Part shown: piece after piece, positions 1-10,956 of the stretch
How positions within the stretch are numbered: position 1 is the first letter of the stretch
Layout of the letters: each line of letters begins with the position of its first letter
NCBI GenBank assembly: GCA_017311185.1
Contig: JAESUZ010005462.1
Location: 4,526,001 to 4,590,000 of the forward strand
Length of the DNA: 64,000 nucleotides
Direction: 5' to 3'
Source: Proteles cristata cristata
Taxonomy: Eukaryota; Chordata; Mammalia; Carnivora; Hyaenidae
Position numbers and translations under genes: made by a program
Notes under the pieces: generated by a model
What the model saw: the letters and a program-made list of their open reading frames with translations, nothing else
Database searches by the model: none
Told to the model about the DNA's origin: nothing

Positions 1-134
1 CTAGCTCAGAGCCTGGAGCCTGCTTAGGATTCTGTATCTCCCTCTCTCTCTCTGACTCTCCCCTGCTCATGCTGTCTCTCTTTCTCTCTCTCAGAAATAA
101 ATTTTAAAAATTTTTTAAAAATTAAAAAAAAAAA
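1..134 (+). mobile_element. CAN-SINE, 3' part, cut by window edge
   Basis: The window opens inside a carnivoran SINE. What remains is the CTCAGAGCCTGGAGCCTG segment, the CT-rich tract and an A-rich tail. The tRNA-like head lies outside the window. Confidence 0.9.
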
Positions 135-149
135 GTCAAGCAACCTAAA

Positions 150-606
150 ACACACCTAGGATCTAGCATCACTTATTTGATTTTGTTTGTGGGTATGTGT
201 GTTGTTTTTAATTTTTTTAACTTTAATTTTTTCCCTTTTTTTCTCTAATCAATCAAGCTCCTTTAAATAACTAGACTAAAAGATACCTAAGATACAGCAT
301 CGTTTATTTGGTTTTGTGTGTGTATGTGTTGTTTCTATTTTTTTAATATTAAATTTCCCCCCTTTTTTTCTGTAATCAAGAAAGCTATTTTCAATAGTCA
401 GAACAAAAGACACCGAGGATTTAGCATCATTTATCTGATTTTGTTTGTGTGGATGTGTTGTTTTTAATTTTTTAATTTTAATTTCTCCCTTTTTTCTATA
501 ATCAGTCAAGCTCTTTTCAATAACAAGACCAAAGAATACCTAGGATCTAGCATCATTTATTTGATTTTTTTTTCCTTGGGTGTGTTGTTTTTAACTTTTT
601 TAATGT
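150..606 (+). repeat. ~127-bp tandem repeat, about 3.7 copies
   Basis: The landmark ACCTAGGATCTAGCATCA recurs with small changes at about 154, 285, 412 and 538, giving periods of 131, 127 and 126. Each unit continues with a TTTGATTTTGTTTGTG-like stretch, a GTGTTGTTTTTAA block, a T-rich part and AATCAAGCTCTTTTCAATA. The fourth unit is interrupted by two SINEs, beyond which L1 ORF1 starts at 1094. Position suggests a monomer-type L1 5' region (inference). A 77-codon antisense ORF across it is only a by-product of the repeat. Confidence 0.8.
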
Positions 607-806
607 TTTACTTACTTCTGAGAGAGAGAGACAGCATGAGCAGGGGAGGGTCAGAAAGAGAGGGAGACACCGAATCAGAAGCAGGCTCCAGACTCTGAGC
701 TACTTATCAGCACAGAGCCCGACACGGGGCTCGAACCCACGAACCGTGACATCATGACCTGAGCCGAAGTCGGACGCTCAACCGACTGAGCCACCCAGGT
801 GCCCCT
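597..806 (-). mobile_element. CAN-SINE, antisense
   Basis: Reading leftwards, the tRNA-like head (complement of GAGCCACCCAGGTGCCCC at 789-805), the B-box region and the CT-rich tract are all present, followed by an A-rich tail. It sits inside the fourth unit of the tandem repeat. Confidence 0.9.
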
Positions 807-830
807 CAATTTTTTAATTAAAAATTTTTC

Positions 831-1042
831 GGGGAGCCTGGGTGGCTTGGTCGGTTAAGCGTCCGACTTTCGCTTAGGTCATGATCTCGCAGTTTGTGGG
901 TTCGAGCCCCGCATTGGGCTCTGTGCTGACTGCCAGCTCAGAACCTGGAGCCTGTTTCAGTCTGTGACTCCCTCTCTTCTGACCCTCCCCTGCTCTCTCT
1001 CTCTCTCTCTCTCTCTCCTAGAAATAAATAATAAAACATTTA
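831..1042 (+). mobile_element. CAN-SINE, young subfamily
   Basis: Full-length SINE starting GGGGAGCCTGGGTGGC. It carries the young-subfamily markers CTTAGGTCATGATCT, GACTGCCAGCTCAG and CTCCTAGAAATAAAT. Confidence 0.92.
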
Positions 1043-1093
1043 AATTTTTTTTTCTTACCTTATTAACTCCTTTTCTTCCTTCAAAATGATAAA

Positions 1094-1898
1094 ATGAAGG
1101 AACTCACCCCAAAGAAAGAACAGAAAGAAACGACAGCCAGGGACTTAACCAACACAGATACAAGCAAGATGTCTGAACCAGAATATAGAATCACACTGCA
1201 AAGAATACTAGCTGGAGTAAAAAATAGATTATATTCCCTCTTAATGGAGATAAAAGAAGTAAAAGCTAGTCAGGATGAAATAAAAAATGCTATAACTGAA
1301 CTGCAATTTCAAATGGATGCCAGTAGCAAGGATGGATGAAACAGAGCAGTGAATCAGTAGTATAGAAGACAAATGTGTGGAGAATAATGAAGCAGACAAA
1401 AAGGAGAGAAAGCAAAAGAGCACTATTTAAGAATAAGAGAAATCAGTGACTTATTAAAAAGGAACAATATGTGGCTCCTGGGTGGCTCAGTCGATTAAAT
1501 GTCCAGCTTTGGCTCAGGACATGATCTCATGGTTCGTGGGTTTGTACCCCATGTCAGGCTCTGTGCTGACCGCTAGCTCAGAGCCTGGAGCCTGCTTCCG
1601 ATTCTGTATCTCCCTCTCTCTCTGACCATACCCTGTGCATGCTATCTCTCTCTCTCTCTCTCTCAGAGATAAATAAACCATTAAAAATAAATAAATGAAA
1701 ATAAAAAGGAACAACATCAGAATCATAGGGGTTCTAGAAGATGAGGAGAAAGAAGTAGTAGAAGGGTTATGTGAGCAATTCACAGTGGAATACCTTCCTA
1801 CAGGAAGAGAAATAAGGAGTTTCCCAGGCAAACAAAAATTAAAGGAGTTCGTGACCACTAAACCAGCCCTGCAAGAAATTTTAAGGGGGACTCTCTAA
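1094..1898 (+). pseudogene. L1 ORF1 relic (RNA-binding protein), broken
   Basis: ORF1 encodes the L1 RNA-binding chaperone that coats L1 RNA in cytoplasmic particles. An 81-codon open piece from the ATG at 1094 matches the N-terminal region, with charged coiled-coil-like sequence (MEIKEVKASQDEIKNAITEL), and stops at 1337-1339. After a SINE (1468-1701) the frame resumes with the IRIIGVLEDEE segment. A jump near 1780 removes about 300 bp compared with the ORF1 at 52218. The C-terminal end (KLKEFVTTKPALQEILRG) finishes at 1898. ORF2 follows about 100 bp later. Identity as an old carnivoran L1 ORF1 is secure; the copy is non-functional. Confidence 0.85.
1468..1701 (+). mobile_element. CAN-SINE inside L1 ORF1
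   Basis: A full-length SINE flanked by the 13-bp duplication TAAAAAGGAACAA (1455-1467 and 1702-1714). It therefore landed in the ORF1 relic after that L1 was in place. Confidence 0.92.
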
Positions 1899-1996
1899 GG
1901 GGAGAAAAGATGGATAAAAAAAAAAAAAGACCAAAAGCAACAGACTAGAAAGAACTAGAGAATACCACCAGAAACTCCAACTCTACAAGAAACATA

Positions 1997-3653
1997 ATGG
2001 CAATAAACTCTTATCTTTCAGTACTCACTCTAAATATCAATGGATTAATGCACCAATCAAAAGTCATGGGGTAACAGAATGGATAAGAAAACAAGACCCA
2101 TCTATATGCAGTTTACAAGAGACCCACTTTAGACCTAAAGACACATTCATATTGAAAGTAAAGGGATGGAGAACCATCTATCATGCTAATAGTCGCCAAA
2201 AGAAAGCCAGAGTAGTCATACTTATATAAAACAATCTAGACCTTTAAAAACAAAACTGTAACAAGAGTTGAAGGAGGGTATTATATCATAATTAAGGGTT
2301 CTATCCATCAAGACATAACAATTGTAAACACTTATGCTCCAAATGTGATAGCGCACAAATATAAAAATCAATTAATCACAAATATAAAGAAACTCATTGA
2401 TAAAAATTCCATAATAGTAGGAGACTTCAACACCTCACTTACAACAATGGATGGATCATTGGAACAGAAAATCAACAAGGAAACCATGGCTCTGAATGAC
2501 ACACTGGACAAGATGTACTCAACAGATATATTCAAAACATTTCATCCTAAAGCAATGGAATATACATTCTTCTCTAGTGCACATGGAACATTCTCCAGAA
2601 TAGATCACATACTGAGACACAAATCAGCCCTCACCAAGTACAAAAAGATTGAGAACATAACATGGATATTTTCAGACCACAATGCTACTAAACTCAAAAT
2701 CAACCACAAGAAAAAATTTGGAAAGATAACAAATAAGTGGGGAATAAAGAACACCCTACTAAAAAGAATGAATGGACTAACCAAGAAGTTAAGGAGAAAA
2801 CTAAAAAGACCATGGAAACCAATGAAAATGATAACACCGTAACCCAAAACCTCAGGAATGCATCAAAGGCAGTCGTAAGAGGGAAGTATATAGCAATCCA
2901 GGCCTTATGAAAGAAGGAAAAAAGGTCTCAGATGCACAACCTAACCTCACACCTCAAAGAGCTGAAAAAAGAAGAGCAAATAAAACCCATAACCACCAGA
3001 AGACAGGCAGTAATAAAGATTAGAGCAGAAATCAATGCTATTGAAACAAACAAAAATAGTAAAACAGATCAATGAAACCAGAAGCTGGTTCTTTGAAAGA
3101 ATTAACAAAATTGATAAACCACTAACCTGTTTGATCAAAAATAAAAAGGAAAGGACCCAAATAAATAAAATAAAGAATGAAAGAAGAGAGACCACAACCA
3201 ACATAGTAGAAATAAAAACAATAATAAGAGAATATTATGAGCAATTATATGCAAATAAAATGGGCAATCTGGAAGAAATGGATAAATTCCTAGAAAAATC
3301 TCAACTACCAAAACTGAAATAGAAAGAAATAAAAAATTTGAACAGATCCATAACCAGTAAAAAAAAAAAATCGAATTAGTAATCAAAAATCTCCCAAAAA
3401 ACAAGAGTCCAGGGTCAGATGCCCTTCCAGGAGAATTTTACCAAACATGTAAGGAAGAGTTAACACCAATTCCTTTGAAGTGTTCCAAAAAATAGAAATA
3501 GAAGGAAAACTGCCAAACTCTTTATGAAGACAGCATTACTCTGATTCCAAAACCAGACAAAGACCCCGATAAAAATGAGAAGTATAGACCAATCTCCCTG
3601 ATGAACATGGATGCAAAAATCCTCAACAAGATATTAGCCAACTGGGCTCTTGT
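1997..3653 (+). pseudogene. L1 ORF2 relic: endonuclease and start of RT
   Basis: ORF2 encodes the endonuclease/reverse transcriptase of L1. The start (ATGGCAATAAAC, 1997) leads into LTLNINGLM-like sequence. The longest open piece, 2345-2842, holds endonuclease motifs GDFN, SSAHGTFSRIDH and SDHN, so the catalytic Asp and His positions are still readable. The linker and RT N-terminal part follow ([14 protein letters not shown]; a degraded SPGSD-PGEFYQ region) with several stops and frame changes. The sequence ends at [12 protein letters not shown] residues near 3650, where a second L1 begins. The palm and C-terminal domain are missing here. Confidence 0.85.
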
Positions 3654-3656
3654 AAC

Positions 3657-3667
3657 CAAGATGGCGG
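3657..3667 (+). promoter_or_regulatory. YY1-type site at L1 5' end
   Basis: CAAGATGGCGG fits the YY1 consensus. In human L1 a YY1 site in this position helps set transcription start. The same site occurs at 46694-46704 and 50297-50307. Confidence 0.55.
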
Positions 3668-3715
3668 AGAAGTAGGGAGCTCTGCACATTTCACTTGCCC
3701 CCATCTCTCAATAAG

Positions 3716-6700
3716 GTAGCAGAATGGATTAAGAAAAAACATCTATGTGCTGTCTACAAGAGACTCATTTTAGACTGGAAGACACCATCAGATTAAAAGT
3801 AAGGGGATGGAGGATATATATTATGCTACTGGAAGTCAAAAGAAAGCTGGGGTAGCTATACTTATATCAGACAAAGATGGACTTTAAAGCAAAGACAGTA
3901 ACAAGGGATGAAGAAGGACATTATATAATAATTACACGGTCTATCCATCAGGAAGAACTAACAATTATAAATGTCTCCGTACCGAATATGGGAGCACCTA
4001 AGTATTTAAAACAAACACAAACAGAAACAACCTTATAGATAAGAATGTGCTAATTGCAGGAAACTTTAATACTCCACTTAAAGCAATGGATAGATCAACT
4101 AGACAGAAAATCATTAAAGACACAATGGACTTGAAAGACACATTGGACCAGATTGATCTGACAGATATATTTAGAACTCTACATCCTGAGGCCAGGGAAT
4201 TTACTTTCTTCTCAAGTGCACATGGCACATTCTCAAAGATAGATCACATACAGGGACATAAAGCAACCCTCAATAAATATTAAAAAATTGAGATCATACC
4301 ATACACACTTTCAGATCACAATGCTCTGAAACTTGAAATCAATCACAGAAAGAAGTCTAGAAAACCTCCAAAAACATGGAGATTAAAGAACACCCTAATT
4401 AGAACGAATGGGCCAATCAGGCAATTAGAGAAGAAATTTAAAACTGTATGGAAACAATGAAAATGAAAATACAAGAATCCAAACTCTAAGGGATGCGGCA
4501 AAGGCAGTCCTAAGCAGAAAGTACATTGGACTCCAAGCCTATTTCAAGAAATTAGAAAAAGTGCAAGTGCAAAATCTAACAGCTCACCTAAAGGAACTAA
4601 AGGGAGATCAACAAAAGCACCCCAATCCCAGTAGGAGAAGAGAAATAGTAAAACTCAGAGCAAAAATAAACAATATAGAAACCAAAGGAACAGTTGAACA
4701 TATCAATGAAACCAAGAGTTGGTTTTTTGAAAAACTAAACAAAATTGACAAACCTCTAGCCAGGCTTCTCATAAAGAAAAGAGAGAGCACTCAAACAGAC
4801 AAAATTATGAATGAAAATGGACTTATTACAACCAACCCCTCTGAAATACAAGAAATTATCAGGTGGGGTGCCTGGGTGGCTTAGTTGGTTAAGCGTCCGA
4901 CTTTCTCTTAGGTCATGATCTCACGACTTGTGGGTTCAAGCCCTGCGTCGGGCTCTGTGCTGACTGCCAGCTCAGAGCCTGGAGCCTGTTTCAGTCTGTG
5001 ACTCCCTCTCTCTCAGACTCTCCCCTGCTCACGCTGTCTCTCTCTCTCTCTCCTAGAAATAAATAAAAATATTTTTTAAAAAAAGAAATTATCAGGGAAA
5101 ACTATGAAAAATTATATGCCAACAACTTGGACAACTTAGAAGAAATGGACAAATTCCTAAACACACACTCACTACCAAAATTCACATGGGAAGAGACACA
5201 AAATTTGATCAGACCCATAACTAGTGAGGAAATTGATTCAGTTATCAAAAATCTCCCAATAAATAAGAGGCTGGACCAGATGACATCTTTGAGGAATTCT
5301 ACCAGACATTTAAAGCAGAATTAATACCCATTCTTCTCAAGGTATTCCAAAAAATAGAAGTCGAAGGAAAACTTCCGGACTCATTTTATGAAGCCAGCAT
5401 CACTTTGATTCCCAAGCCAAACAGAGGCCCAGCAAAAAAAGAACTAGAGGCCAATATCCTTGATGAATATGGATGCAAAAATCCTCAACAAGACACTTGC
5501 AAATCGAATCCAATAGCACATAAAAAGAATTATCCACCAAGGTCAAGTGGGATTCGTTCATTTCTGGTTTTCAGGGCTGGTTCAATATTCGCAAATCAAT
5601 CAATGTGATAAATCACATTAACAAAAGAAAAGATAAAAACCATATGATTCTGTCAATAAATGCAGAAAAAGCATTAGACAAAATACAGCATCGCTTCTTA
5701 GTAAAGACCCTCGAGAAGGTCGGGATAGAAGGAACTTAAACATCATAAAAGCCATCTATGAGAAGCCCTCAGCTAACATCATCCTCAGCAGGGAAAAACT
5801 GAGAGTTTTCCCCCTGAGATCAGGAACACAACAGGGATATCTACTCACACCACTGTTGTTTACATAGGGCTGGAAGTCCTAGCATCCACCATAGACAACA
5901 AAAGGAAATAAAAGGCATCAGAATTGGCAAAGAAGTCAAAGTCTCACTTTTCGCAATGACATGATACTCTACATAGAAAACCTGACAGACTCCACCAGAA
6001 GCCTACTAGAGCTGATCCATGAATTCCGCAAAGCTGCAGGATAAAAAAATCAATGTACAGAAATCAGTTGCATGTTTATATACCAACAATAAAGCAACAT
6101 AAAGAGAAATCAAGAAAGTGATCCCGTTCAAAATTGCACAAAAAAACATAAAATACCTAGGAATATACCTAACCAAAGATATAAGAGATCCGTATGATGA
6201 AAACTATAGAAAACTTATGTAGGAAATTGAAGAAGACACAAAGAAATGGAAAATAAATTACATGATCATGGATTAGAAGAATAAATATAGTTAAAATGGC
6301 ATTACTACCCAAAGCAATCTACATATTCAGTGCAATCCCAATCAAAATTGCACCAGCATTCATCTCAAAACTAGAACAATTATCCTAAAATTTTTATGAA
6401 ATCACAAAATATCCCAAGTAGTCAAAGTAATATTGAAGAAGAAAACCAAAATGGGAGGCATCACCATCCCAGACCTTAGCCTCTACTACAAAGTTGTAAT
6501 CATTAAGATAGCATGGTATTGGCACAAAAACAGACACAGAGACCAATGGAATAGAATAGAGTACTCAGATTTGGACCCGAAAGTGTACAGCCAACTAATA
6601 TGTAACAAAGCAGGAAAGAGCATCCAATGGAAAAAAGACAGGCTCTTTAACAGATGGTGTTGGGAGAACTGGACAGCAACATGCAGAAGAATGAAACTAG

Positions 6701-7752
6701 ATCAATTTCTCACATCATGCACAAAAATAAACTCAAAATGGATAAAGGACCTGAACGTGAGACAGGAAACCATCAAAACCCTAGAGGGAAAAGCAGGAAA
6801 CAACCTCCTTGACCTCCAACGCAGCAATTTCTTACTTAACACATCCCCAAAGGCAAGGGAATAAAGAGCAAAAATGAACTATTGGGACCTCATCATGATT
6901 AAAAGCTTCTGCACGGCCAAGGAAACAATCCATAAAACTATAGGCAACCGATGAAATGGGAAAAGATAGTTGCAAATGACCTATCAGATAAAGGGCTAGT
7001 TTCCAAAATCTATAAGGAACTTACCAAACTCCACACTCAAAAAACAAACAATTCAGTGAAGAAATGGGCAGAAGATATGAACAGACTTCTCCAAAGAGGA
7101 CATCCAGATGGCCAACAGACACATGAAATGATGCTCAGGGTCCCTCATCATCAGGGAAATACAAATCAAAACCACACTGAGATACTACCTCTCGCCGGTC
7201 GGAGTGGATAAAATGAGCAAATCAGAGAACCCTAGATGCTGGCGAGGATGTGGAGAAAAAGGCACCCTCCTACACTGTTGGTGGGAATGTAAACTGGTGC
7301 AGCCCTTCTGAAAAACAGTGTGGAGGTTCCTCAAAAAATTAACGACAGAACTCCCCTATGACCCAGCAATAGCACTGCTAGGAATTTACCCAAGGGATAC
7401 AGGAGTGTTGATGCATAGGGGCACATGTACCCCAATGTTCATAGCAGCACTCTCAACAATAGCCAAGACATGGAAAGAGCTAAAGTGTCCATCAACGGAT
7501 GAATAGGTCAAGAAGATGTGATTTATCTATACAATGGAATACTACATGGCAATGAGAGAGAATGAAATCTGGTCATGTGCAGCAACATGGATGGAACTTG
7601 AGGGAATTATGCTGAGCAAAATAAGTCAGGCAGAGAGAGACAGATACCATATGTTTGCACGTATAGGAGGATTAGGAGGAATTCAACGGAGGCATGTGGG
7701 GGAGAAGAAGGGCGGGGAAGCAGTGGGGAAGAGGGAGGGAGGCAAACCATGA
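3716..7752 (+). pseudogene. L1 ORF2 relic of the spliced-like element
   Basis: ORF2 from the endonuclease domain to the C-terminus, broken by many stops and frameshifts and by a SINE at 4864-5082. Visible in order: endonuclease piece 4047-4283, where GDFN reads GNFN (catalytic Asp changed to Asn) but SAHGTFSKIDH and SDHN remain; RT linker and fingers (4561-5600); the FADD motif near 5950, destroyed by a one-base deletion (TTCGCAATGAC); the IPDLSLYYK region (6433-6864); and the C-terminal zinc-like cluster [18 protein letters not shown] near 7240. The usual stop after GGLGG is lost, so the last frame reads on to 7752. Non-functional. Confidence 0.88.
4864..5082 (+). mobile_element. CAN-SINE, young subfamily, in L1 ORF2
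   Basis: Full-length SINE flanked by AAGAAATTATCAGG (4850-4863 and 5083-5096). It carries CTTAGGTCATGATCT, GACTGCCAGCTCAG and CTCCTAGAAATAAAT. Confidence 0.93.
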
Positions 7753-7795
7753 GAGACCCTTGAATGCCGAGGACAAACTGAGGGCTGATGGGAGT

Positions 7796-7821
7796 GGGGG
7801 GTGGGAAAGTGGGGTTATGGG
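7796..7821 (+). other. G-quadruplex-type G tract in L1 3' UTR
   Basis: Four runs of three or more G (7796-7801, 7803-7805, 7811-7814, 7819-7821) are separated by 1-5 nt. G-rich 3' UTR tracts are a conserved L1 trait. Confidence 0.55.
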
Positions 7822-7897
7822 CATGTAGGAGGCACTTGTGGGGATAAGCACTGGTTGTTATATGGAAACCAACTTGACAATAAACTATTAAAAAAAA

Positions 7898-8695
7898 CAA
7901 ACATAAGTTACAAGACACTATAAACAGATGAAATTGGGAAAAATATGCAATGGCAAGAAAAAAGATTAGACTCCTATTATATAAAGAGCTCTAAAAACCA
8001 ATAAAATATAATCAAACATCTAAAATGAAAAGTGAAAAGAACATGAATAGGCAATTTAGCAAAGAAGAATTACACATGGCCAATAAATATGTTTTGAAGT
8101 CTTATATAACTCAACACATATAACTCAACATCTAAACAGTTTTGATTGATGATCTTTGAAAATACATTCATTTCCCAATGTTGACAATGGTAGAGGAAAA
8201 CATGTTATCTGTATAGCATTTCTGGGGGCATAAACTGGTCCAGCTTTTGAAAAGTATTTTGGCAATATATATTAAACTTTGAAATATGCCCATTTTTAAA
8301 AATATTTTTATTTATTTCTAGGAGAGAGAGAGACAGCGTGAGCAGGGGAGGGTCAGAGAGAGAGGGAGTCACAGACTGAAACAGGCTCCAGGCTCCGAGC
8401 TGGCAGTCAGCACAGAGCCCGACGCGGGGCCCGAACCCATGAACCGCGGAGATCATGACCTAAGCGAAAGTCGGACGCTTAACCGACTAAGCCACCCAGG
8501 CGCCCCCGAAATATGCCCATTTTTAACTAGAAAGTTTGTTTCTAATACTTTATATTTTGAAACAGTTGGACGTGAATTTAGCTATAAGGATATTAATTCA
8601 TTATTTGTTAACATAAAAAATGGAAACAACCAAACCATTTCAAAATAAATAATACAGTCAGTAAAAACTATAGTGTCATTAAAAGGTAAAAAAAA
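7898..8695 (+). mobile_element. Ancient L1M fragment (ORF2 3' end)
   Basis: Heavily diverged but recognisable late L1 ORF2 sequence, for example the GGCAATTTAGCAAAGAAGAA region and the AAAAAATGGAAACAACCAAA region typical of the L1 C-terminal end. It is split by a SINE at 8300-8507. No open frame survives. Confidence 0.6.
8300..8507 (-). mobile_element. CAN-SINE, young subfamily, antisense
   Basis: Flanked by a perfect 19-bp duplication GAAATATGCCCATTTTTAA (8281-8299 and 8508-8526), the longest TSD in the window. It has the young-subfamily markers in reverse (GATCATGACCTAAGCG, GAGCTGGCAGTCAG, ATTTCTAGGAG). Confidence 0.95.
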
Positions 8696-8722
8696 AAAAG
8701 ATCATACCTCGAGATCAGAAAG

Positions 8723-10703
8723 CCATGTATGAAAGACCCACCACTAATATCATCCTCCATGAAAAACTGAGAGCTTTCCCCCTAAGGTCAGGAAAAATAC
8801 AGAGGTGTCCACTCTCGCCACTGTTATTCAACATAGTATTGGATGTCTCAGCCTCGGCAATCAGACAACACAAAGAAATGAAAGGCATCCAAATCAGCCA
8901 GGAGGAGGTCAATCTTTCACTCTTTGCAGATGACATAATACTCTATATGGAAAACCCAAAATATTCCACCAATAAACTGCTAGAACTGATCCAGGAATTC
9001 AGTTAAGTGGCAGGATATAAAATCAATGCACAGAAACTGGTTGCTTTCTTATACATCAACAATGAAGTAACAGAAAGAGAAATCACAGAATGCATTCCGT
9101 TTATAATTGCACCAAAAAACATAAAATACCTAGGGAAAAAAACTAAAAAAGAGGTGAAAATCTATACACTGAAACCTATAGAAAGCTGATGAAGGAAATC
9201 AAAGACACAAAAAAATGGAAAAATATTCCATGTCCTGGGCAGTAAGAACAAATATTGTTAAAATGTCGATACTACCCAAAGCAATCTATGTATTCAATGC
9301 AATCCCTATAAAAATAACATCAGCATTCCTCACAGAGCTAGAACAATCCTAAAATTTGCATAGAACCAGAAGAGTCAGAATAGACAAAGCAATCTTGAAA
9401 AAGAAAACCAAAGCAGGAGCATCACAATCCCGGACTTCAAGCTGTATTACAAAGCAGTAATCATCAAGACTGTATGGTAATGGTACATGAACAGACTCTC
9501 AGATCAATGGAACAGAATAGAAAACCCAGAAACGGACCCACAAATGTACGGTCAACTAATCTTTGACAAAGCAGGAAAGAATATCCAATGGAAAAAAGAC
9601 AGTTTCTTCAGCAAGTGGTGCGGCAAAAACCAGACAGTGACACGCAGAAAAATGAACCTGGATCACTTTCTTACACCATACACATAAATAAACTCAAAAT
9701 GGATGAAAGACCTTAATGTAAGATAGGAAGTCATCAAAATCCTTGAGGAGAAAAAAGGCAAGAACCTCTTTGACCTTGCCCACAGGAACTTCTTAATCAA
9801 CACGTCTCCAGAGGCAAGGGAAACCAAAGCAAAAATGAACTATTGGGACCTCGTCAAAATAAAAACCTCTGCACAGCTAAGGAAACAATCAGCAAAACTA
9901 AAAAGCAACCCACAGAATGAGAGAAGATATTTGCAAATGATGTATCAGATAAAGGGTTAGTATCCAAAATCTATAAAAAACTTATCAAACTCAACACCCC
10001 AAAAAAACAGATAATCTGGTGAAGCAATGGTCTATAGCCATGAAAAGACACTTCTCCAAAGAAGACATCCAGATGGCCTACGGACAGATGAAATGCTCAA
10101 TGTTACTCATCACCAGGGAAATATAAATCAAAGCCACGAGATACCACCTCACACCCATCAAAATGGATAAAATCAACAAGTCAGGCAACAACAGATGCTG
10201 GCGAGGATGTGGAGAAAAAGGACCTCTTTTGCGCTGGTGGTGGGAATGCAAACTGGTACAACCACTCTGGAAAACAGTATGGAGATTCCTCAAAAAATTA
10301 AAAATAGAACTTGCCTACGACCCAGCAATTGCACTACTAGTTATTTATCCAAGGGATACAGGCGTGCTGTTTCAAGGGGACACATGCACCCCATGTTTAT
10401 AGCATTGCTATCAACAATAGCCAAAGTATAGAAAGGGCCCAAATGTCCATCGATGGATGAATGGATAAGGAAGTGGTGTATATATATGTGTGTATGTATA
10501 TGTATATATGTATATATATGTATGTATATGTATATATGTATATATATACAATATATATACACACATACAGTGGAGTATTACTCAGTAATCAAAAAGAATG
10601 AAATCTTACCATTTGCACTACATGGATGGAACTAGAGGGTATCATGCTAAGTGAAATTAGTCAGTCAGAGAAAGACAAATATCATATGACTTCACTCATA
10701 TGA
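8723..10703 (+). pseudogene. L1 ORF2 relic, RT palm to C-terminus
   Basis: The open pieces 8725-9006 and 9007-9189 lie in one frame around a TAA. They contain [13 protein letters not shown] and an intact FADD catalytic motif (8923-8934), then the thumb. 9487-9687 holds the QWNRIENPE...[11 protein letters not shown] region. 10163-10402 holds the zinc-like cluster, where the conserved His reads Arg ([10 protein letters not shown]). Multiple frameshifts and an internal TA-rich microsatellite near the C-terminal end (10477-10567) rule out function. Confidence 0.85.
10477..10567 (+). repeat. (TATG/TA)n microsatellite inside L1
   Basis: About 90 bp of alternating TATATG and GTATGTATA units expanded inside the ORF2 C-terminal region. 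The coding match continues at 10568 (CAGTGGAGTATTACTC). Confidence 0.9.
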
Positions 10704-10956
10704 GGACTTCAAGATACAAAACAGATGAACATAAGTGAAGGAAAGCAAAAATAACATAAAAACAGGGAGGGGAAAAACATAAGAGACTCATAAATATGGA
10801 GAACAAACAGAGGGTTACTGGAGGTGGTGTGGGAGGGGAATGGGCTAAATGGGTAAGGAGCATTACAGAATCTACTCATGAAATCATTGTTGCACTATAT
10901 AACTTGGATGTAAATTTTTTAAAAATTAATTAAAACAAAACAAAACAAAACAAAAA

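Larger units (their letters stand above)
3654..7897 (+). mobile_element. L1 with 5' leader joined directly to ORF2 (spliced-RNA-like)
   Basis: The element starts with a typical L1 5' end (CAAGATGGCGGAGAAGTAGG). After 55 nt counted from that ATG it switches at 3715/3716 to ORF2 sequence (GTAGCAGAATGGATT). The rest of the 5' UTR, ORF1 and about 95 bp of ORF2 are absent. In a related L1 the same 55-nt distance ends at CAG|GTAAGG (46752/46753), a consensus splice donor. The remainder runs through ORF2, a G-rich 3' UTR and AATAAACTATT plus an A-rich tail. I see no clear target-site duplication. Confidence 0.85.
8698..10956 (+). mobile_element. L1, 5'-truncated in RT domain, with 3' end
   Basis: Begins in the RT palm region and runs to a carnivoran-type L1 3' end (TAACTTGGATGTAAATTTTTT) and a (CAAAA)n tail at 10932-10956. 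It is more diverged than the copies at 46.7-57.6 kb. It might be the lost downstream half of the 1.1-3.65 kb L1, because it starts about 240 bp further along ORF2, but no join is visible. Confidence 0.85.

Noticed and set aside
276..509. 77-codon antisense ORF with an internal repeat
   Set aside because: It is a by-product of the 127-bp tandem repeat; no conserved motif.
150..606. CRISPR-like spacing of repeats
   Set aside because: Units are about 127 bp, diverged and contiguous, with no short identical repeats and spacers, in mammalian DNA.
3643..7915. CTTGTAAC before and GTTACAAG after the 3.65-kb L1 as terminal inverted repeats
   Set aside because: L1s do not have terminal inverted repeats; eight bases in loosely placed positions is plausible by chance.
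10341..10635. Tyr/Ile-rich ORFs on both strands
   Set aside because: Translation of the TATG/TA microsatellite inside an L1.
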